DNA of 64,000 nucleotides from Yersinia pekkanenii (GTDB lineage Bacteria; Pseudomonadota; Gammaproteobacteria; Enterobacterales; Enterobacteriaceae): NCBI RefSeq assembly GCF_001152565.1, contig NZ_CQAZ01000015.1, positions 1 to 64,000 of the forward strand, read 5' to 3'. Shown piece by piece: positions 36,473 to 45,181 of this stretch (position 1 is its first letter; each line of letters starts with the position of its first letter). The notes under the pieces were generated by a model. It saw only the letters and a program-made list of their open reading frames with translations, ran no database searches and was not told where the DNA came from. The position numbers and the translations under genes were made by a program.

Positions 36473-38428
36473 TTAAAACCCGGTCGTCATATGGTCACCA
36501 AATCGTTTTTTTAATTTTTCATGTTCATCCTTATTGGTATAATTTTTAGAGCCAATTAACGTCCTTACTTCTGTAATTAAAGGTAGGTCTTTCACATCGT
36601 CTTCTTTTAATAATCCTAATTTTTTCTTCATTAACCAATCGTATTGAAATGTTTTTATTGTCTCGTGTATATTAATTAATTTAAGCCCGGCCTTATGTTT
36701 TCCTTCAGCGAACTCAATGTTTATTGGAAAAGGATTTTTGTTTTCCGTTAAAAAGTTTAATAATTGGAAAACGAGATTGAGATATTTTCTTGTTCCCTTT
36801 AAATTTTCATTTTCATACATTTTCTGTTGAATTTCTTGTTGTTTAAGAGACTCTTCACTCAATTCTTCTTCTCCAAAAAGAATATCGTGAGCCTGCTTGA
36901 CATAGGTTTCTTCATTGCTTAATGCTTTAAGCATTTTTGTGTAAAACTTGCTGTCATCTTTTTTATCATGTCTGGATTCTTTTACTAACTCATCAATATT
37001 TTTTTCTAAATCTTTAATATTAATATCTTTAGGAAACATATGTTTTTTTGTTATTTCATCTTCATGTAATACACAGGTTATTTTCTCTTGCTCATTATGA
37101 CCTTCAATGGGAAGACTCAGAAGATTGGATTCTGCACCGGCGTTTTTATGCAGATAAACAAATTCACCGCTGGTACCTGCTCCTGAGGTTGTAATACCAT
37201 GGGCATCAATTAAATACGCCAAATGCATGGCATTGTAACCTGGAATGGCATTGTTACCACAGAAAATAAAGACTTTATCATTATAACCGTCATGTTCATT
37301 ATCTATTCTGTCTTTAATGATACCTAAGATTTTATTTGTTTTTTTATGAGCATATATGTATATGACTGAATCAATTTTTTCGTGATCAGTTACCTCTTTG
37401 CCTTTTATAACGCCAGAGAAGTTGTCTATATTATTCTCAGGTTTATTATTATCTAATTTATTTTTATTTGCTTCATTAAATATTTTTTTATATATATCTT
37501 CTCTAATGCCTTCCATAAGGGGATTGTTTTCTTTATAGAGTTTTTCTAAGGTTGTATGTGCTTCTTTTAATGTGTTTTTACCCCCGAGGCTGATATGAGA
37601 TATCTTCTCACCTCGGCCCCCTAAGACCTTAGCCAAAACTGCATTTTTCATATTTAGATTATTTTTATCATGAGGATCTTTCAAATCTAAGAGTATTGCA
37701 TGATTTTGTTGATCTAATCGATTGCTTGGGTTTATGTTATTGTTTCTAGCTGCTTTTTGTAATGCGGGATCCATATCAGAAAGAATTTTAATATTATCTT
37801 TTCCATAATCATTAACCAACTCAGTCATAAGTGTATTGGCTTGCATACGTTGGAGGTTATCGATTTTTTTACCTTTATATTTGTTTTTTTCTTCATATTC
37901 TATTTCTGATATTTTTTTTGTTAGCTTTATGGGTTCACCAAAATATTTTACTAGAAAATTATTTTTTTGTAAAAGTTTGATTTTTTCTTCATAAGTAAGT
38001 TCTTCGTCATAAAATATATTATTTAATTTGTTACGTAATGGCTGTAACGCTATGCGTTCAAGAATTTTAGCGTCATCTGAACCTCCTGTTTCTGGATTAA
38101 GATACCCGTAAACAGGTTTTTCTGATTCAATTACTTTCACCTTAATACTCTTATCTAATAGTTTTTCTATAAGTGTTTTCAGTATTTCTGGGCGTTCTTT
38201 TTTATCCCAAAGTGGCGGGACATAAAGTATGACTAAATAGTTTTTATCTATAGTGCCATGTTCAATTGCGTGCCTCACGATATCCAGCGTACGGCCAGTA
38301 TGCCCACCACCAGTAGGCGAATACCCTACCACTAATATGTTCTTCTCCGGACTAGCTTCAGTTGTGCTACGACTTGATCCATCATCAGTTTTTGGTTTTT
38401 TTTTGGGTTTTTCACATATTTTTAGCAT
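36473..38428 (-). CDS. putative injection-system cargo with GT-B glycosyltransferase-like motifs
   Basis: Protein of 651 aa that I do not recognise as a named family. After a lysine-rich, disordered leader (residues 1-30) comes ILVVGYSPTGGGHTGRTLDI (31-50), the SxTGGGHxxR-type nucleotide-fold start of MurG/MGDG-synthase-like GT-B enzymes. A second Rossmann half near 385-450 has IFCGNNAIPGYNAMHLAYLI, then HGITTSGAGTSGEF and LPIEGHNEQEKI, resembling the donor-binding half of GT28 enzymes. Long lysine/asparagine-rich helical stretches lie between. The gene is visibly AT-rich, stands alone on the minus strand beside a lysis cassette and a contractile injection system, and carries A9 at codons 9-11. 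Inference: a translocated toxin. No signal peptide or transmembrane segment is seen. Confidence 0.6.
   Translation of the reverse strand: MLKICEKPKKKPKTDDGSSRSTTEASPEKNILVVGYSPTGGGHTGRTLDIVRHAIEHGTIDKNYLVILYVPPLWDKKERPEILKTLIEKLLDKSIKVKVIESEKPVYGYLNPETGGSDDAKILERIALQPLRNKLNNIFYDEELTYEEKIKLLQKNNFLVKYFGEPIKLTKKISEIEYEEKNKYKGKKIDNLQRMQANTLMTELVNDYGKDNIKILSDMDPALQKAARNNNINPSNRLDQQNHAILLDLKDPHDKNNLNMKNAVLAKVLGGRGEKISHISLGGKNTLKEAHTTLEKLYKENNPLMEGIREDIYKKIFNEANKNKLDNNKPENNIDNFSGVIKGKEVTDHEKIDSVIYIYAHKKTNKILGIIKDRIDNEHDGYNDKVFIFCGNNAIPGYNAMHLAYLIDAHGITTSGAGTSGEFVYLHKNAGAESNLLSLPIEGHNEQEKITCVLHEDEITKKHMFPKDINIKDLEKNIDELVKESRHDKKDDSKFYTKMLKALSNEETYVKQAHDILFGEEELSEESLKQQEIQQKMYENENLKGTRKYLNLVFQLLNFLTENKNPFPINIEFAEGKHKAGLKLINIHETIKTFQYDWLMKKKLGLLKEDDVKDLPLITEVRTLIGSKNYTNKDEHEKLKKRFGDHMTTGF
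38396..38404 (-). repeat. A9 homopolymer in GT-B-like cargo leader
   Basis: Nine As (Ts on the plus strand) at nucleotides 25-33 of the 651-aa gene, codons 9-11 (KKK). A one-base slip would destroy the frame. Confidence 0.8.
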
Positions 38429-38696
38429 CTATATATCCTAGGTATTTTAGAAATGCTGGGTTAGGTAATCGTGATGTTTTTCATCTGTTAGTAATAAGTA
38501 AACGTAAATATTGTTTTATCTGATCTATATGGAATCTCTCTATATTAGATAGCCATGGATACAATTTTAATTATCTGTTGTGAAATTAAAAATATAATTA
38601 ATTAAGATGATTTTTTACTGATTATTTACTTTATTAAAATATAGTTATAAAACTAGCCTCTATCATTTTGCCCATTAAGGGGGCTTAATTTCATGC
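38429..38696. other. AT-rich gap between effector candidate and lysis genes
   Basis: About 270 bp with no gene. It presumably holds the promoter of the leftward effector candidate. A weak GCCC/GGGC hairpin at 38671-38685 lies just past the Rz stop on the minus strand. Confidence 0.4.
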
Positions 38697-39182
38697 CTAT
38701 TGGTGCTCCGATTTTAGACAAGCCAGCCGGATATACTCCTGTAGCCCCGTTATTTGCTGGTCGGCGATGGCGATCCGGTACCGGAGATCGAAATAATGCC
38801 GTTTAGCGGCGTCAGTAAATCGGGGTTGGGCAGCATCAACCACGCAGGAGGTTCGGGTGGCCCCATTTCTAACGGGCACGGAACCGATTGAGTTGAGCTG
38901 CAAGCGCTGAGAGCCAGTGGCAACAGCATTGCGCAAATCATCAATGGTCGTTTTTGCATGGGCGAGTTCCTCTGTATGTTGTTTATCCAGTGCGGCAACG
39001 TATTGTTGTTGCTGTTTTTGTACGGCAAGGACGACGTTAGCTGCTGTCAGAGCTTGCTGATTTTGTCGAGCTGAGTTCTTCCAATCAGTGGCAAGTCGAT
39101 GGTAATGGCGCGTGCTCAGTACTGAACCGAACAGTGCCAGTAGTAACAATAAGCCGATAAATAAGAGGGTTCGATTCGGCAT
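38697..39182 (-). CDS. Rz-type inner-membrane spanin
   Basis: Protein of 161 aa with one N-terminal transmembrane segment (residues 5-22, LLFIGLLLLLALFGSVL) and a periplasmic coiled coil rich in Q, A and K (residues 35-90). This is the architecture of phage lambda Rz, which joins an outer-membrane lipoprotein Rz1 to fuse the two membranes in the last step of lysis. An Rz1 gene is nested in another frame. It is the third gene of a leftward holin-endolysin-spanin cassette, 149 bp after the endolysin. Confidence 0.85.
   Translation of the reverse strand: MPNRTLLFIGLLLLLALFGSVLSTRHYHRLATDWKNSARQNQQALTAANVVLAVQKQQQQYVAALDKQHTEELAHAKTTIDDLRNAVATGSQRLQLNSIGSVPVRNGATRTSCVVDAAQPRFTDAAKRHYFDLRYRIAIADQQITGLQEYIRLACLKSEHQ
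38750..38959 (-). CDS. Rz1-type outer-membrane spanin lipoprotein, nested in Rz
   Basis: Out-of-frame gene within Rz, 69 aa from ATG 38959. The signal peptide ends with the lipobox LSAC (Cys20). The mature part is short and proline-rich (PCPLEMGPPEPPAW), the classic Rz1 signature. A longer frame exists upstream, but the lipobox position makes MQKRPLM the natural start. Confidence 0.85.
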   Translation of the reverse strand: MQKRPLMICAMLLPLALSACSSTQSVPCPLEMGPPEPPAWLMLPNPDLLTPLNGIISISGTGSPSPTSK

Positions 39183-39331
39183 GGCTTGATCTCCGGTTGA
39201 TCCTGGTAACGAGTTGTATACATATCTATGTCCTACATGAGAACTATGATTTAAATAAATTAGTTGAAAATAGGTCTGTCTTTTCGGCGGTCAGTGTTAT
39301 GTGGGTCCTGAGTATTTAAAATAAATAATTT

Positions 39332-39730
39332 TTATGGATAATGCTGCCGAGATAACTCAAAATGTGGCCCATCCTTTAGTGATATCCAATCACCTCCCCA
39401 GATAATAGGAATATTAAGATGTTGTGCGGCTTGCTTGGCGGTATTAGCTAGCTCAGCAAAAGCTGACCAGTTATCCCATGGGGTCATGCCATTGATTAAC
39501 GGTACCAGGTCAACAGCATGACCGGTTAAATGCCGGCTATTTAACGTTTGACTGTGCCCATCATTAACCATTTTTTTTTGCTTTTCTGCCGTTCTAATGC
39601 CTTCAATAACGATGAAATCTGTGTGAGTCAGGTATAAAGTTAAGTGCACCACTTTCACCAAATCAGGATGCACGCCATTTAAGTTTTTTTCGCTTCTTTC
39701 ACTGAATTTAAATAGATTATTTGTACTCAT
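39332..39730 (-). CDS. M15-family peptidoglycan peptidase, endolysin
   Basis: Cell-wall hydrolase of 132 aa of the VanY/L-alanyl-D-glutamate peptidase type used by phages. Zinc ligands are visible in SRHLTGHAVDLVP (His and Asp) and DGPHFEL (His). EGIRTAEKQ near residue 45 is also conserved. ATG 39730 is chosen for its GGAGGT site; a longer upstream extension would lie within the holin gene. It has no signal peptide, so it needs the holin to reach the wall. It overlaps the holin gene by 14 nt. Confidence 0.9.
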   Translation of the reverse strand: MSTNNLFKFSERSEKNLNGVHPDLVKVVHLTLYLTHTDFIVIEGIRTAEKQKKMVNDGHSQTLNSRHLTGHAVDLVPLINGMTPWDNWSAFAELANTAKQAAQHLNIPIIWGGDWISLKDGPHFELSRQHYP

Positions 39731-40034
39731 TTTTACCTCCATGGTTAAAGAACTTTCTCCATAGATAATGTATTCCTGAACCACCCATGGTTCCGAACAA
39801 ACCTGATATAGCAAACGTGATATACAAGCTGACACCGCTCTCAAAACTGAGGAACCCACCAAGGAATCCAGCAAAATTGGAAACAATTATCTGACTTAAT
39901 ACTTTTTTATTGTCCCATCTGTCATTATTTTCTTTTATATCAATAATATACCTAACAAGCCCCCCCCAGGCGGATAATGCTCCGATAATTAGCCATATAA
40001 TAATGACCTCAAGGCTTGGGGTGTCTAATTCCAT
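39717..40034 (-). CDS. phage-type holin
   Basis: Small membrane protein of 105 aa with three hydrophobic segments: residues 9-28 (VIIIWLIIGALSAWGG), 47-63 and 68-87. A charged loop (DIKENNDRWDNKK) and a basic tail (RKFFNHGGKNEYK) flank them. Position in front of the endolysin, with overlapping ends, supports a holin that releases the endolysin. The family looks like LydA-type holins, but this is from memory. Confidence 0.75.
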   Translation of the reverse strand: MELDTPSLEVIIIWLIIGALSAWGGLVRYIIDIKENNDRWDNKKVLSQIIVSNFAGFLGGFLSFESGVSLYITFAISGLFGTMGGSGIHYLWRKFFNHGGKNEYK

Positions 40035-40438
40035 ATGTTCTCCCTTTGGTTGTAGTGGCTCTTTTGTTTCATTGTGTTATCTATGCTTTTATTGATTTTC
40101 CCCCACCCTGTTTATAGCGATGTCAGTTATGGCGGATGAGAAATGAACAATAACTTAATTAGGCGGGTCGTGCGTGTTTATAACCTTATTTTGCGCAATA
40201 GACAACGTGTATGAAATATAAATTGCATAAAAGGCAATTTGCATTGTTAGCAATGTACTTTCTTTTGATTTTTTTGCACTGTTAATATCGATGTGTGAGT
40301 GTATATCAATATTTTAATAGAATGTGTCCTTTGACGTTTTGTGGCGGTAGCGTTGTTTTTATATATGCTCATCAGATCAATGACAGTTTGATTCTTGATT
40401 TTTCACTATGTATTTTATTATTAATCAATGAGGTTATT
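40035..40438. promoter_or_regulatory. divergent promoter and leader region of the injection-system operon
   Basis: AT-rich 400-bp gap between the leftward lysis genes and the rightward afp-like operon. It holds an ops element at 40343-40353 about 85 bp before the first tube gene, so the leader is transcribed. I could not place a convincing sigma-70 promoter. Confidence 0.65.
40343..40353 (+). promoter_or_regulatory. ops element (RfaH/AnfA recruitment site)
   Basis: GGCGGTAGCGT equals the first 11 bases of the E. coli ops consensus GGCGGTAGCGTG; the twelfth is T. ops in the transcribed leader pauses RNA polymerase and loads the antiterminator RfaH onto long operons. The Serratia Afp cluster is switched on by the RfaH-like protein AnfA, so this site fits a 20-kb operon. 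Confidence 0.85.
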
Positions 40439-40888
40439 ATGTCTACAAATGCATCGCAGATTGCTGTTGAATACCCGATTCCTACTTATCGTTTTATTGT
40501 ATCCATTGGTGATGAACAAATCCCATTTAATAGTGTGTCAGGCTTGGATATAACCTATGACACGATTGAATATCGGGATGGTGTGGGCAACTGGTTTAAA
40601 ATGCCAGGGCAGCGTCAGTTGATTAATATCACCTTGCGAAAAGGTGTTTTCCCAGGGAAAACAGAGTTATTTGACTGGATTAATTCAATTCAACTTAATC
40701 AGGTAGAGAAAAAAGATATTACGATTAGCCTGACCAATGATGCAGGTACCGAGTTACTCATGACCTGGAGCGTTTCTAATGCTTTCCCTACCTCACTGAC
40801 CTCGCCTTCATTTGATGCCACCAGCAATGATGTTGCTGTTCAAGAAGTGACACTGGCGGCAGATCGAGTAACGATTCAAGCTGTTTGA
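40439..40888 (+). CDS. afp1: injection-system inner tube protein Afp1
   Basis: Phage T4 gp19-like tube protein of 149 aa that stacks as hexamers into the inner tube. It has the characteristic IPTYRFIVSIGDEQIPFNSVSGL opening in two parts, then TYDTIEYRDGVGNWFKMPGQ and LRKGVFPGKTELFDWINSI. ATG 40439 follows GAGG; upstream in-frame codons lie in non-coding leader. It is the first gene after the ops element. Confidence 0.93.
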   Translation: MSTNASQIAVEYPIPTYRFIVSIGDEQIPFNSVSGLDITYDTIEYRDGVGNWFKMPGQRQLINITLRKGVFPGKTELFDWINSIQLNQVEKKDITISLTNDAGTELLMTWSVSNAFPTSLTSPSFDATSNDVAVQEVTLAADRVTIQAV

Positions 40889-40926
40889 TTTTTTGATACT
40901 TATTTTGTTTTGATAAAGGAATTATT

Positions 40927-41994
40927 ATGACGACTAATACCAGCTACCCCGGTGTTTATATCGAAGAGCTGAACAGCCTTGCCCTCTCTGTTTCAAACAG
41001 TGCTACTGCAGTACCCGCTTTTGCTACAGTAAAAGATAATGATTTTGTTAAAAGCGGTGTGGCAACCCGAATTAACTCATGGATGGATTATCTTAATCTT
41101 GCTGGCAATTTTAATAATAGTGACAGATTGAGTATTTCTTTACGTGCCTATTTTACCAATGGCGGCGGCTATTGTTATCTCATCAAAACCAGTGATCTAG
41201 AGGCAGTCATTCCAACCTTGGATGATGTCACATTATTAGTTGCTGCAGGTGAAGATATTAAAACGGCAGTGGACACGTTATGTCAGCCTGGCAAGGGGTT
41301 ATTTGCCATTCTTGATGGCCCAGAAACGGCGTTGACAATGGATGGAGCCGAGGCTGCTCAGAATAAGTATACCGCGACTCCATTTGCGGCAGTTTATTAC
41401 CCTTGGCTAACCGCTGACTGGGCCGATGCCGATATTCCGCCAAGTGCTGTGATGGCAGGGGTGTATGCCGCAGTGGATCTGTCCCGAGGCGTGTGGAAAG
41501 CACCGGCTAATATCGCGTTGAAAGGTGGTTTGGAACCGAAGTTTTTGGTTACTGATGACTTGCAAGGGGTCTATAACTCGAATCGGGCTTTCAATATGAT
41601 CCGAAGTTTTACCAATACGGGTACCACAGTTTGGGGGGCAAGAACGCTGGAGGATAAAGATAACTGGCGCTATATCCCGGTGCGCCGTTTGTTTAATACC
41701 GCAGAGAGAGATATCAAGCGGGCCATGAGCTTTGCCGTCTTTGAGCCAAATAGCCAGCCTACCTGGGAGCGGGTACGTGCGGCGATCAGCAATTATCTCT
41801 ATGCTCTGTGGCGTCAAGGGGCCTTAGCCGGTAACAGTGAAGAAGAGGCGTATTTTGTGCAAATTGGTCTAGGTGTCACCATGACCGCTGATCAAATTAA
41901 TGAAGGAAAGATGATCATTAAAATCGGCATGGCGGCCGTTCGGCCAGCGGAATTTATTATTCTTCAGTTTACCCAAGATATTGAACAGCGTTAA
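40927..41994 (+). CDS. afp2: contractile sheath protein Afp2
   Basis: Tail sheath subunit of 355 aa that surrounds the tube and contracts to drive it. The N-terminus has the sheath linker motif YPGVYIEELNSLALSVSNSA, the middle has SRGVWKAPANIALKG and the end has RPAEFIILQFTQDIEQR, which forms the C-terminal arm that links neighbours. It is the shortest and main of three sheath paralogues in the operon. AAAGGA lies upstream. Confidence 0.93.
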   Translation: MTTNTSYPGVYIEELNSLALSVSNSATAVPAFATVKDNDFVKSGVATRINSWMDYLNLAGNFNNSDRLSISLRAYFTNGGGYCYLIKTSDLEAVIPTLDDVTLLVAAGEDIKTAVDTLCQPGKGLFAILDGPETALTMDGAEAAQNKYTATPFAAVYYPWLTADWADADIPPSAVMAGVYAAVDLSRGVWKAPANIALKGGLEPKFLVTDDLQGVYNSNRAFNMIRSFTNTGTTVWGARTLEDKDNWRYIPVRRLFNTAERDIKRAMSFAVFEPNSQPTWERVRAAISNYLYALWRQGALAGNSEEEAYFVQIGLGVTMTADQINEGKMIIKIGMAAVRPAEFIILQFTQDIEQR

Positions 41995-42017
41995 TTCACT
42001 GATTATGAGGAATTACC

Positions 42018-43409
42018 ATGCCTGATATTTCAAGAACAACACCGGGTGTTTATATTGAAGAAGATGCGTCATTGGCATTCTCTGTTAATAATAGCGCCAC
42101 GGCTGTACCTGTTTTTATTGGTGACTTTACGCCGAAATCGGTAGGTACCACCAGGGCCTGTACCCGTATTAATAATTGGCTTGAGTTTACCTCGGCTTAT
42201 TCTCTGGCTCCTGCAACTGAAGTTGTAATTATATCCACTGAATCAGTTATCCCGCCAACAGATTCTGAAACAGTCCCTAAGTCTAGAGCCAAATCGAAAA
42301 GTAAAGTAGCCGACGTCACTGAAAATAAGTGGGAGCACCGTATTGAAGACGTCAAGTTTTCTCCCGCAGTTGAAGCATTGCAGCTCTATTTTCAAAATGG
42401 CGGTGGAGCCTGTTATATCTACCCAATAAAAAATGCTGATGATGTTCTGGCAATGGCGGCTATCCCTGATGTTATTGAGCAAAAAGGAGATATTACCTTA
42501 TTAGTCTGTCCGGAAAGTGATCTTGCTTATAAAACAGCGGTTTATCGTGCGGTAAATCCACTGTTAAGTCAGAAGGTCGGCTACTTCCTGATCGCGGATA
42601 GTAATGATGGTGGTTCGGTGGCGAATGTGGGTCAAATTCCTCAGGCTGCCGTTTACTATCCTCAACTGGAAACTAACCTGAGACCCTCGGTATTACCTGA
42701 TGATGAAAATATTATTGTCAGTGGTTATGAGAATGAAAAGGGTAAGGATCAGTTTAAGACCCTGGCAGTGCTGCGGGAGGAAAACCCAACACTGGCTGGA
42801 CTTATTGATGACCAGATGCAGCTAGAACAGCAACGTATGGTTATCATTGCTCCGAGTGCGGTTATCGCCGGTGTTTATTGCCAGACTGATAGTAGCCGAG
42901 GTGTGTGGAAGGCTCCGGCCAATGTCGCGCTCAATGGCATTGGGCGCCTGCTCGATAAGGTTGATGATCAACGTCAGGGCGAGATGAACGCCAGAGGGGT
43001 TAACGTTATTCGTTCCTTTAGCGGCCGGGGCTTCGTTGTTTGGGGGGCACGTACCTCTGTTGGCGACTCGGGAGATATTAACTGGCGTTATATTCCGGTT
43101 CGTCGGTTATTCAGCTCGGTTGAACGGGATATTCGTCAGGCACTGCGCAGTGCACTGTTTGAAACCAATAATCAGCCTACCTGGATACGAGCCAAAGCGG
43201 CTGTTGATAACTATCTTTATACCCTTTGGCAGCGAGGGGCATTGATGGGCGATCGCCCTGAAGAGGCTTATTTTGTCCAAATTGGTCAGGGTATCACCAT
43301 GTCTGATGATGATATCAAACAGGGCAAAATGATCATGACGATCGGGTTGGCAGCAGTACGACCCGCTGAGTTTATTATTCTGCAATTTACGCAAGATATT
43401 GCTCAATAA
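42018..43409 (+). CDS. afp3: contractile sheath protein Afp3, with insertion domain
   Basis: Second sheath paralogue, 463 aa. It shares TPGVYIEEDASLAFSVNNSA, SSRGVWKAPANVALNG and RPAEFIILQFTQDIAQ with Afp2. Compared with Afp2 it carries extra sequence around residues 70-115 (serine, lysine and acidic-rich, SRAKSKSKVADVTENKW) and around 210-290, which would sit on the sheath surface. In Afp-type particles the minor sheath proteins occupy specific layers near the baseplate or are decorated. 23 bp after afp2. Confidence 0.9.
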   Translation: MPDISRTTPGVYIEEDASLAFSVNNSATAVPVFIGDFTPKSVGTTRACTRINNWLEFTSAYSLAPATEVVIISTESVIPPTDSETVPKSRAKSKSKVADVTENKWEHRIEDVKFSPAVEALQLYFQNGGGACYIYPIKNADDVLAMAAIPDVIEQKGDITLLVCPESDLAYKTAVYRAVNPLLSQKVGYFLIADSNDGGSVANVGQIPQAAVYYPQLETNLRPSVLPDDENIIVSGYENEKGKDQFKTLAVLREENPTLAGLIDDQMQLEQQRMVIIAPSAVIAGVYCQTDSSRGVWKAPANVALNGIGRLLDKVDDQRQGEMNARGVNVIRSFSGRGFVVWGARTSVGDSGDINWRYIPVRRLFSSVERDIRQALRSALFETNNQPTWIRAKAAVDNYLYTLWQRGALMGDRPEEAYFVQIGQGITMSDDDIKQGKMIMTIGLAAVRPAEFIILQFTQDIAQ

Positions 43410-43476
43410 CCTCCATGAGAAAAATATCAGGCACCGTAATTTTATGGTGCCTATCTAACCACTGATGGAGGACATG

Positions 43477-44706
43477 ATGATGGAGAGAATACAGCCAGGT
43501 GTCACCTTGACCGACAGTATAATATCCACCCGTCAGGGCGTGATAGCCACCGCTGTTCCGGTATTTATTGGTTATACCGACTATATCGCAAAAGAAAAAA
43601 CTGCAACGGTCGCGATTCGTGTTGATAGTTTGGCGGATTATATCCAGACATTTGGCAGCCAAAGTCTTATGGCGTTTGCTGTCAGGCACTATTTTGATAA
43701 TGGCGGCGAGCAGGCTTTTATTTTGCCGCTAGCAGGGAATATGCCATCCGATGTCATGACCGAATCTGAAGCGGGTAATCTTATTTCAGCATTACAGGAC
43801 GTTTCCGTTAGCGCAACTATTGCTGGTGAGCCGCGGATTACGTTGATTTTGGCACCGGATATAGCCCGCCTTAATGACAGCCTTATTCCGAGTAACTCAA
43901 CGCGTCAAAATTTGTGGTCTACCGGTTGGGCCGCATTGCTGGAACTCAGTCAGGCCAAGCCTAACTTATTTGCACTGTTGGATGCACCTGATGATGTTGC
44001 TCTCGCCCGGCACTGTTTACAGACATTGTCGCCAGAGTATCGTCAATGGGGGGCGGCATATTGGCCACGATTGGAAACAACTTACCGCGATACTTCTGTT
44101 GAAGGGGCTGACGCGCCACGGATTGTGTTGTCACCCACGGCGGCTATTGCGGCAGTCATACAGTGTACTGATAACAATGTCGGGGTGTGGAAAGCGCCCG
44201 CGAATGTGGCATTGGCTCAGGTGATTAGACCGGTTAAGTCCCACTTGCAAGGTGATGAGTTGTTTAACGCCAGCGAAAGCTCTCTCAACCTGGTGCGTAG
44301 TTTCCCAGGGAAAGGTATTCGTATTTGGGGATGCCGTACTCTGGAAAGCAGTGACAATACACCATGGCGTTACTTGCAGACTCGCCGTCTGGTTTCTTAT
44401 GTCGCCACTAATTTAGCTCAATTGACCCGCATGTATACCTTCGAGCCGAATAATGAGCTGACCTGGATGAAATGCAAAGGACAAAGCTGCAACTGGCTAC
44501 GGCAATTATGGTTACAGGGGGGACTTTATGGCACACAGGAAGATGAGGCGTTTAATGTTCTGTTGGGGTTAAACGAAACGATGACGGCGGAGGATGTTCG
44601 TGCTGGGAAAATGATCATGAAAATAGAGTTGGCGGTGCTATTCCCGGCTGAGTTTATTGAGATCAATTTGGTATTTGATACCCGCACGGGTGCGCTTTTA
44701 TCTTAA
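43477..44706 (+). CDS. afp4: contractile sheath protein Afp4
   Basis: Third sheath paralogue, about 409 aa. It opens with RIQPGVTLTDSIISTRQGV and keeps VGVWKAPANVALAQ in the middle and LFPAEFIEINLVF at the end, more divergent than Afp2 and Afp3. Four ATGs lie close together (43465, 43474, 43477, 43480); GGAGG at 43467-43471 favours 43477 or 43480. 16 bp before the second tube gene. Confidence 0.88.
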   Translation: MMERIQPGVTLTDSIISTRQGVIATAVPVFIGYTDYIAKEKTATVAIRVDSLADYIQTFGSQSLMAFAVRHYFDNGGEQAFILPLAGNMPSDVMTESEAGNLISALQDVSVSATIAGEPRITLILAPDIARLNDSLIPSNSTRQNLWSTGWAALLELSQAKPNLFALLDAPDDVALARHCLQTLSPEYRQWGAAYWPRLETTYRDTSVEGADAPRIVLSPTAAIAAVIQCTDNNVGVWKAPANVALAQVIRPVKSHLQGDELFNASESSLNLVRSFPGKGIRIWGCRTLESSDNTPWRYLQTRRLVSYVATNLAQLTRMYTFEPNNELTWMKCKGQSCNWLRQLWLQGGLYGTQEDEAFNVLLGLNETMTAEDVRAGKMIMKIELAVLFPAEFIEINLVFDTRTGALLS

Positions 44707-44722
44707 AAGAGGAGAGATCACG

Positions 44723-45181
44723 ATGAGCGATTACGACACACCGGCAGTATCTCACCGTTTTATGGCCAGTTTTGTCTTTAACGGTATTCCCAATCCACTG
44801 GATATTCGCTTCCAGCGTATATCCGGCCTTAGCCGGGAGTTAGAGGTTATTCAGTACAGTGAGGGGGGCGAAAATGCCCGCAACACCTATTTCGCTGAAA
44901 AGATCCAGCATGGCACCCTCAGACTTGAACGTGGCGTGATGACGGTATCTCCCCTGACCATGATGTTCGATCGGGTTTTGCGCGGGGAAAATGTTATCTA
45001 TGCCGATGTGGTGATTATGTTGCTGAATGAGAATTTACTGCCGCTGTCTACTTGGACGCTAAGTAATGCGCTGCCGATAAGTTGGCAAACCAGCGATTTT
45101 GACGCCAGCAGTAATGCCATATTAGTGAACACACTTGAATTGCGCTATCAGGATATGCGCTGGCTGGGAGTCAAGGTATGA
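44723..45181 (+). CDS. afp5: injection-system tube initiator Afp5
   Basis: Second gp19-like tube protein, 152 aa, which forms the first ring between spike and main tube. Motifs are VSHRFMASFVFNGIPNP, ISGLSRELEV and LERGVMTVSPLTMMFD. ATG 44723 has AGGAGAG upstream; the frame is open further upstream only because it overlaps afp4. Its stop overlaps the start of afp6 (ATGA). Confidence 0.92.
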   Translation: MSDYDTPAVSHRFMASFVFNGIPNPLDIRFQRISGLSRELEVIQYSEGGENARNTYFAEKIQHGTLRLERGVMTVSPLTMMFDRVLRGENVIYADVVIMLLNENLLPLSTWTLSNALPISWQTSDFDASSNAILVNTLELRYQDMRWLGVKV

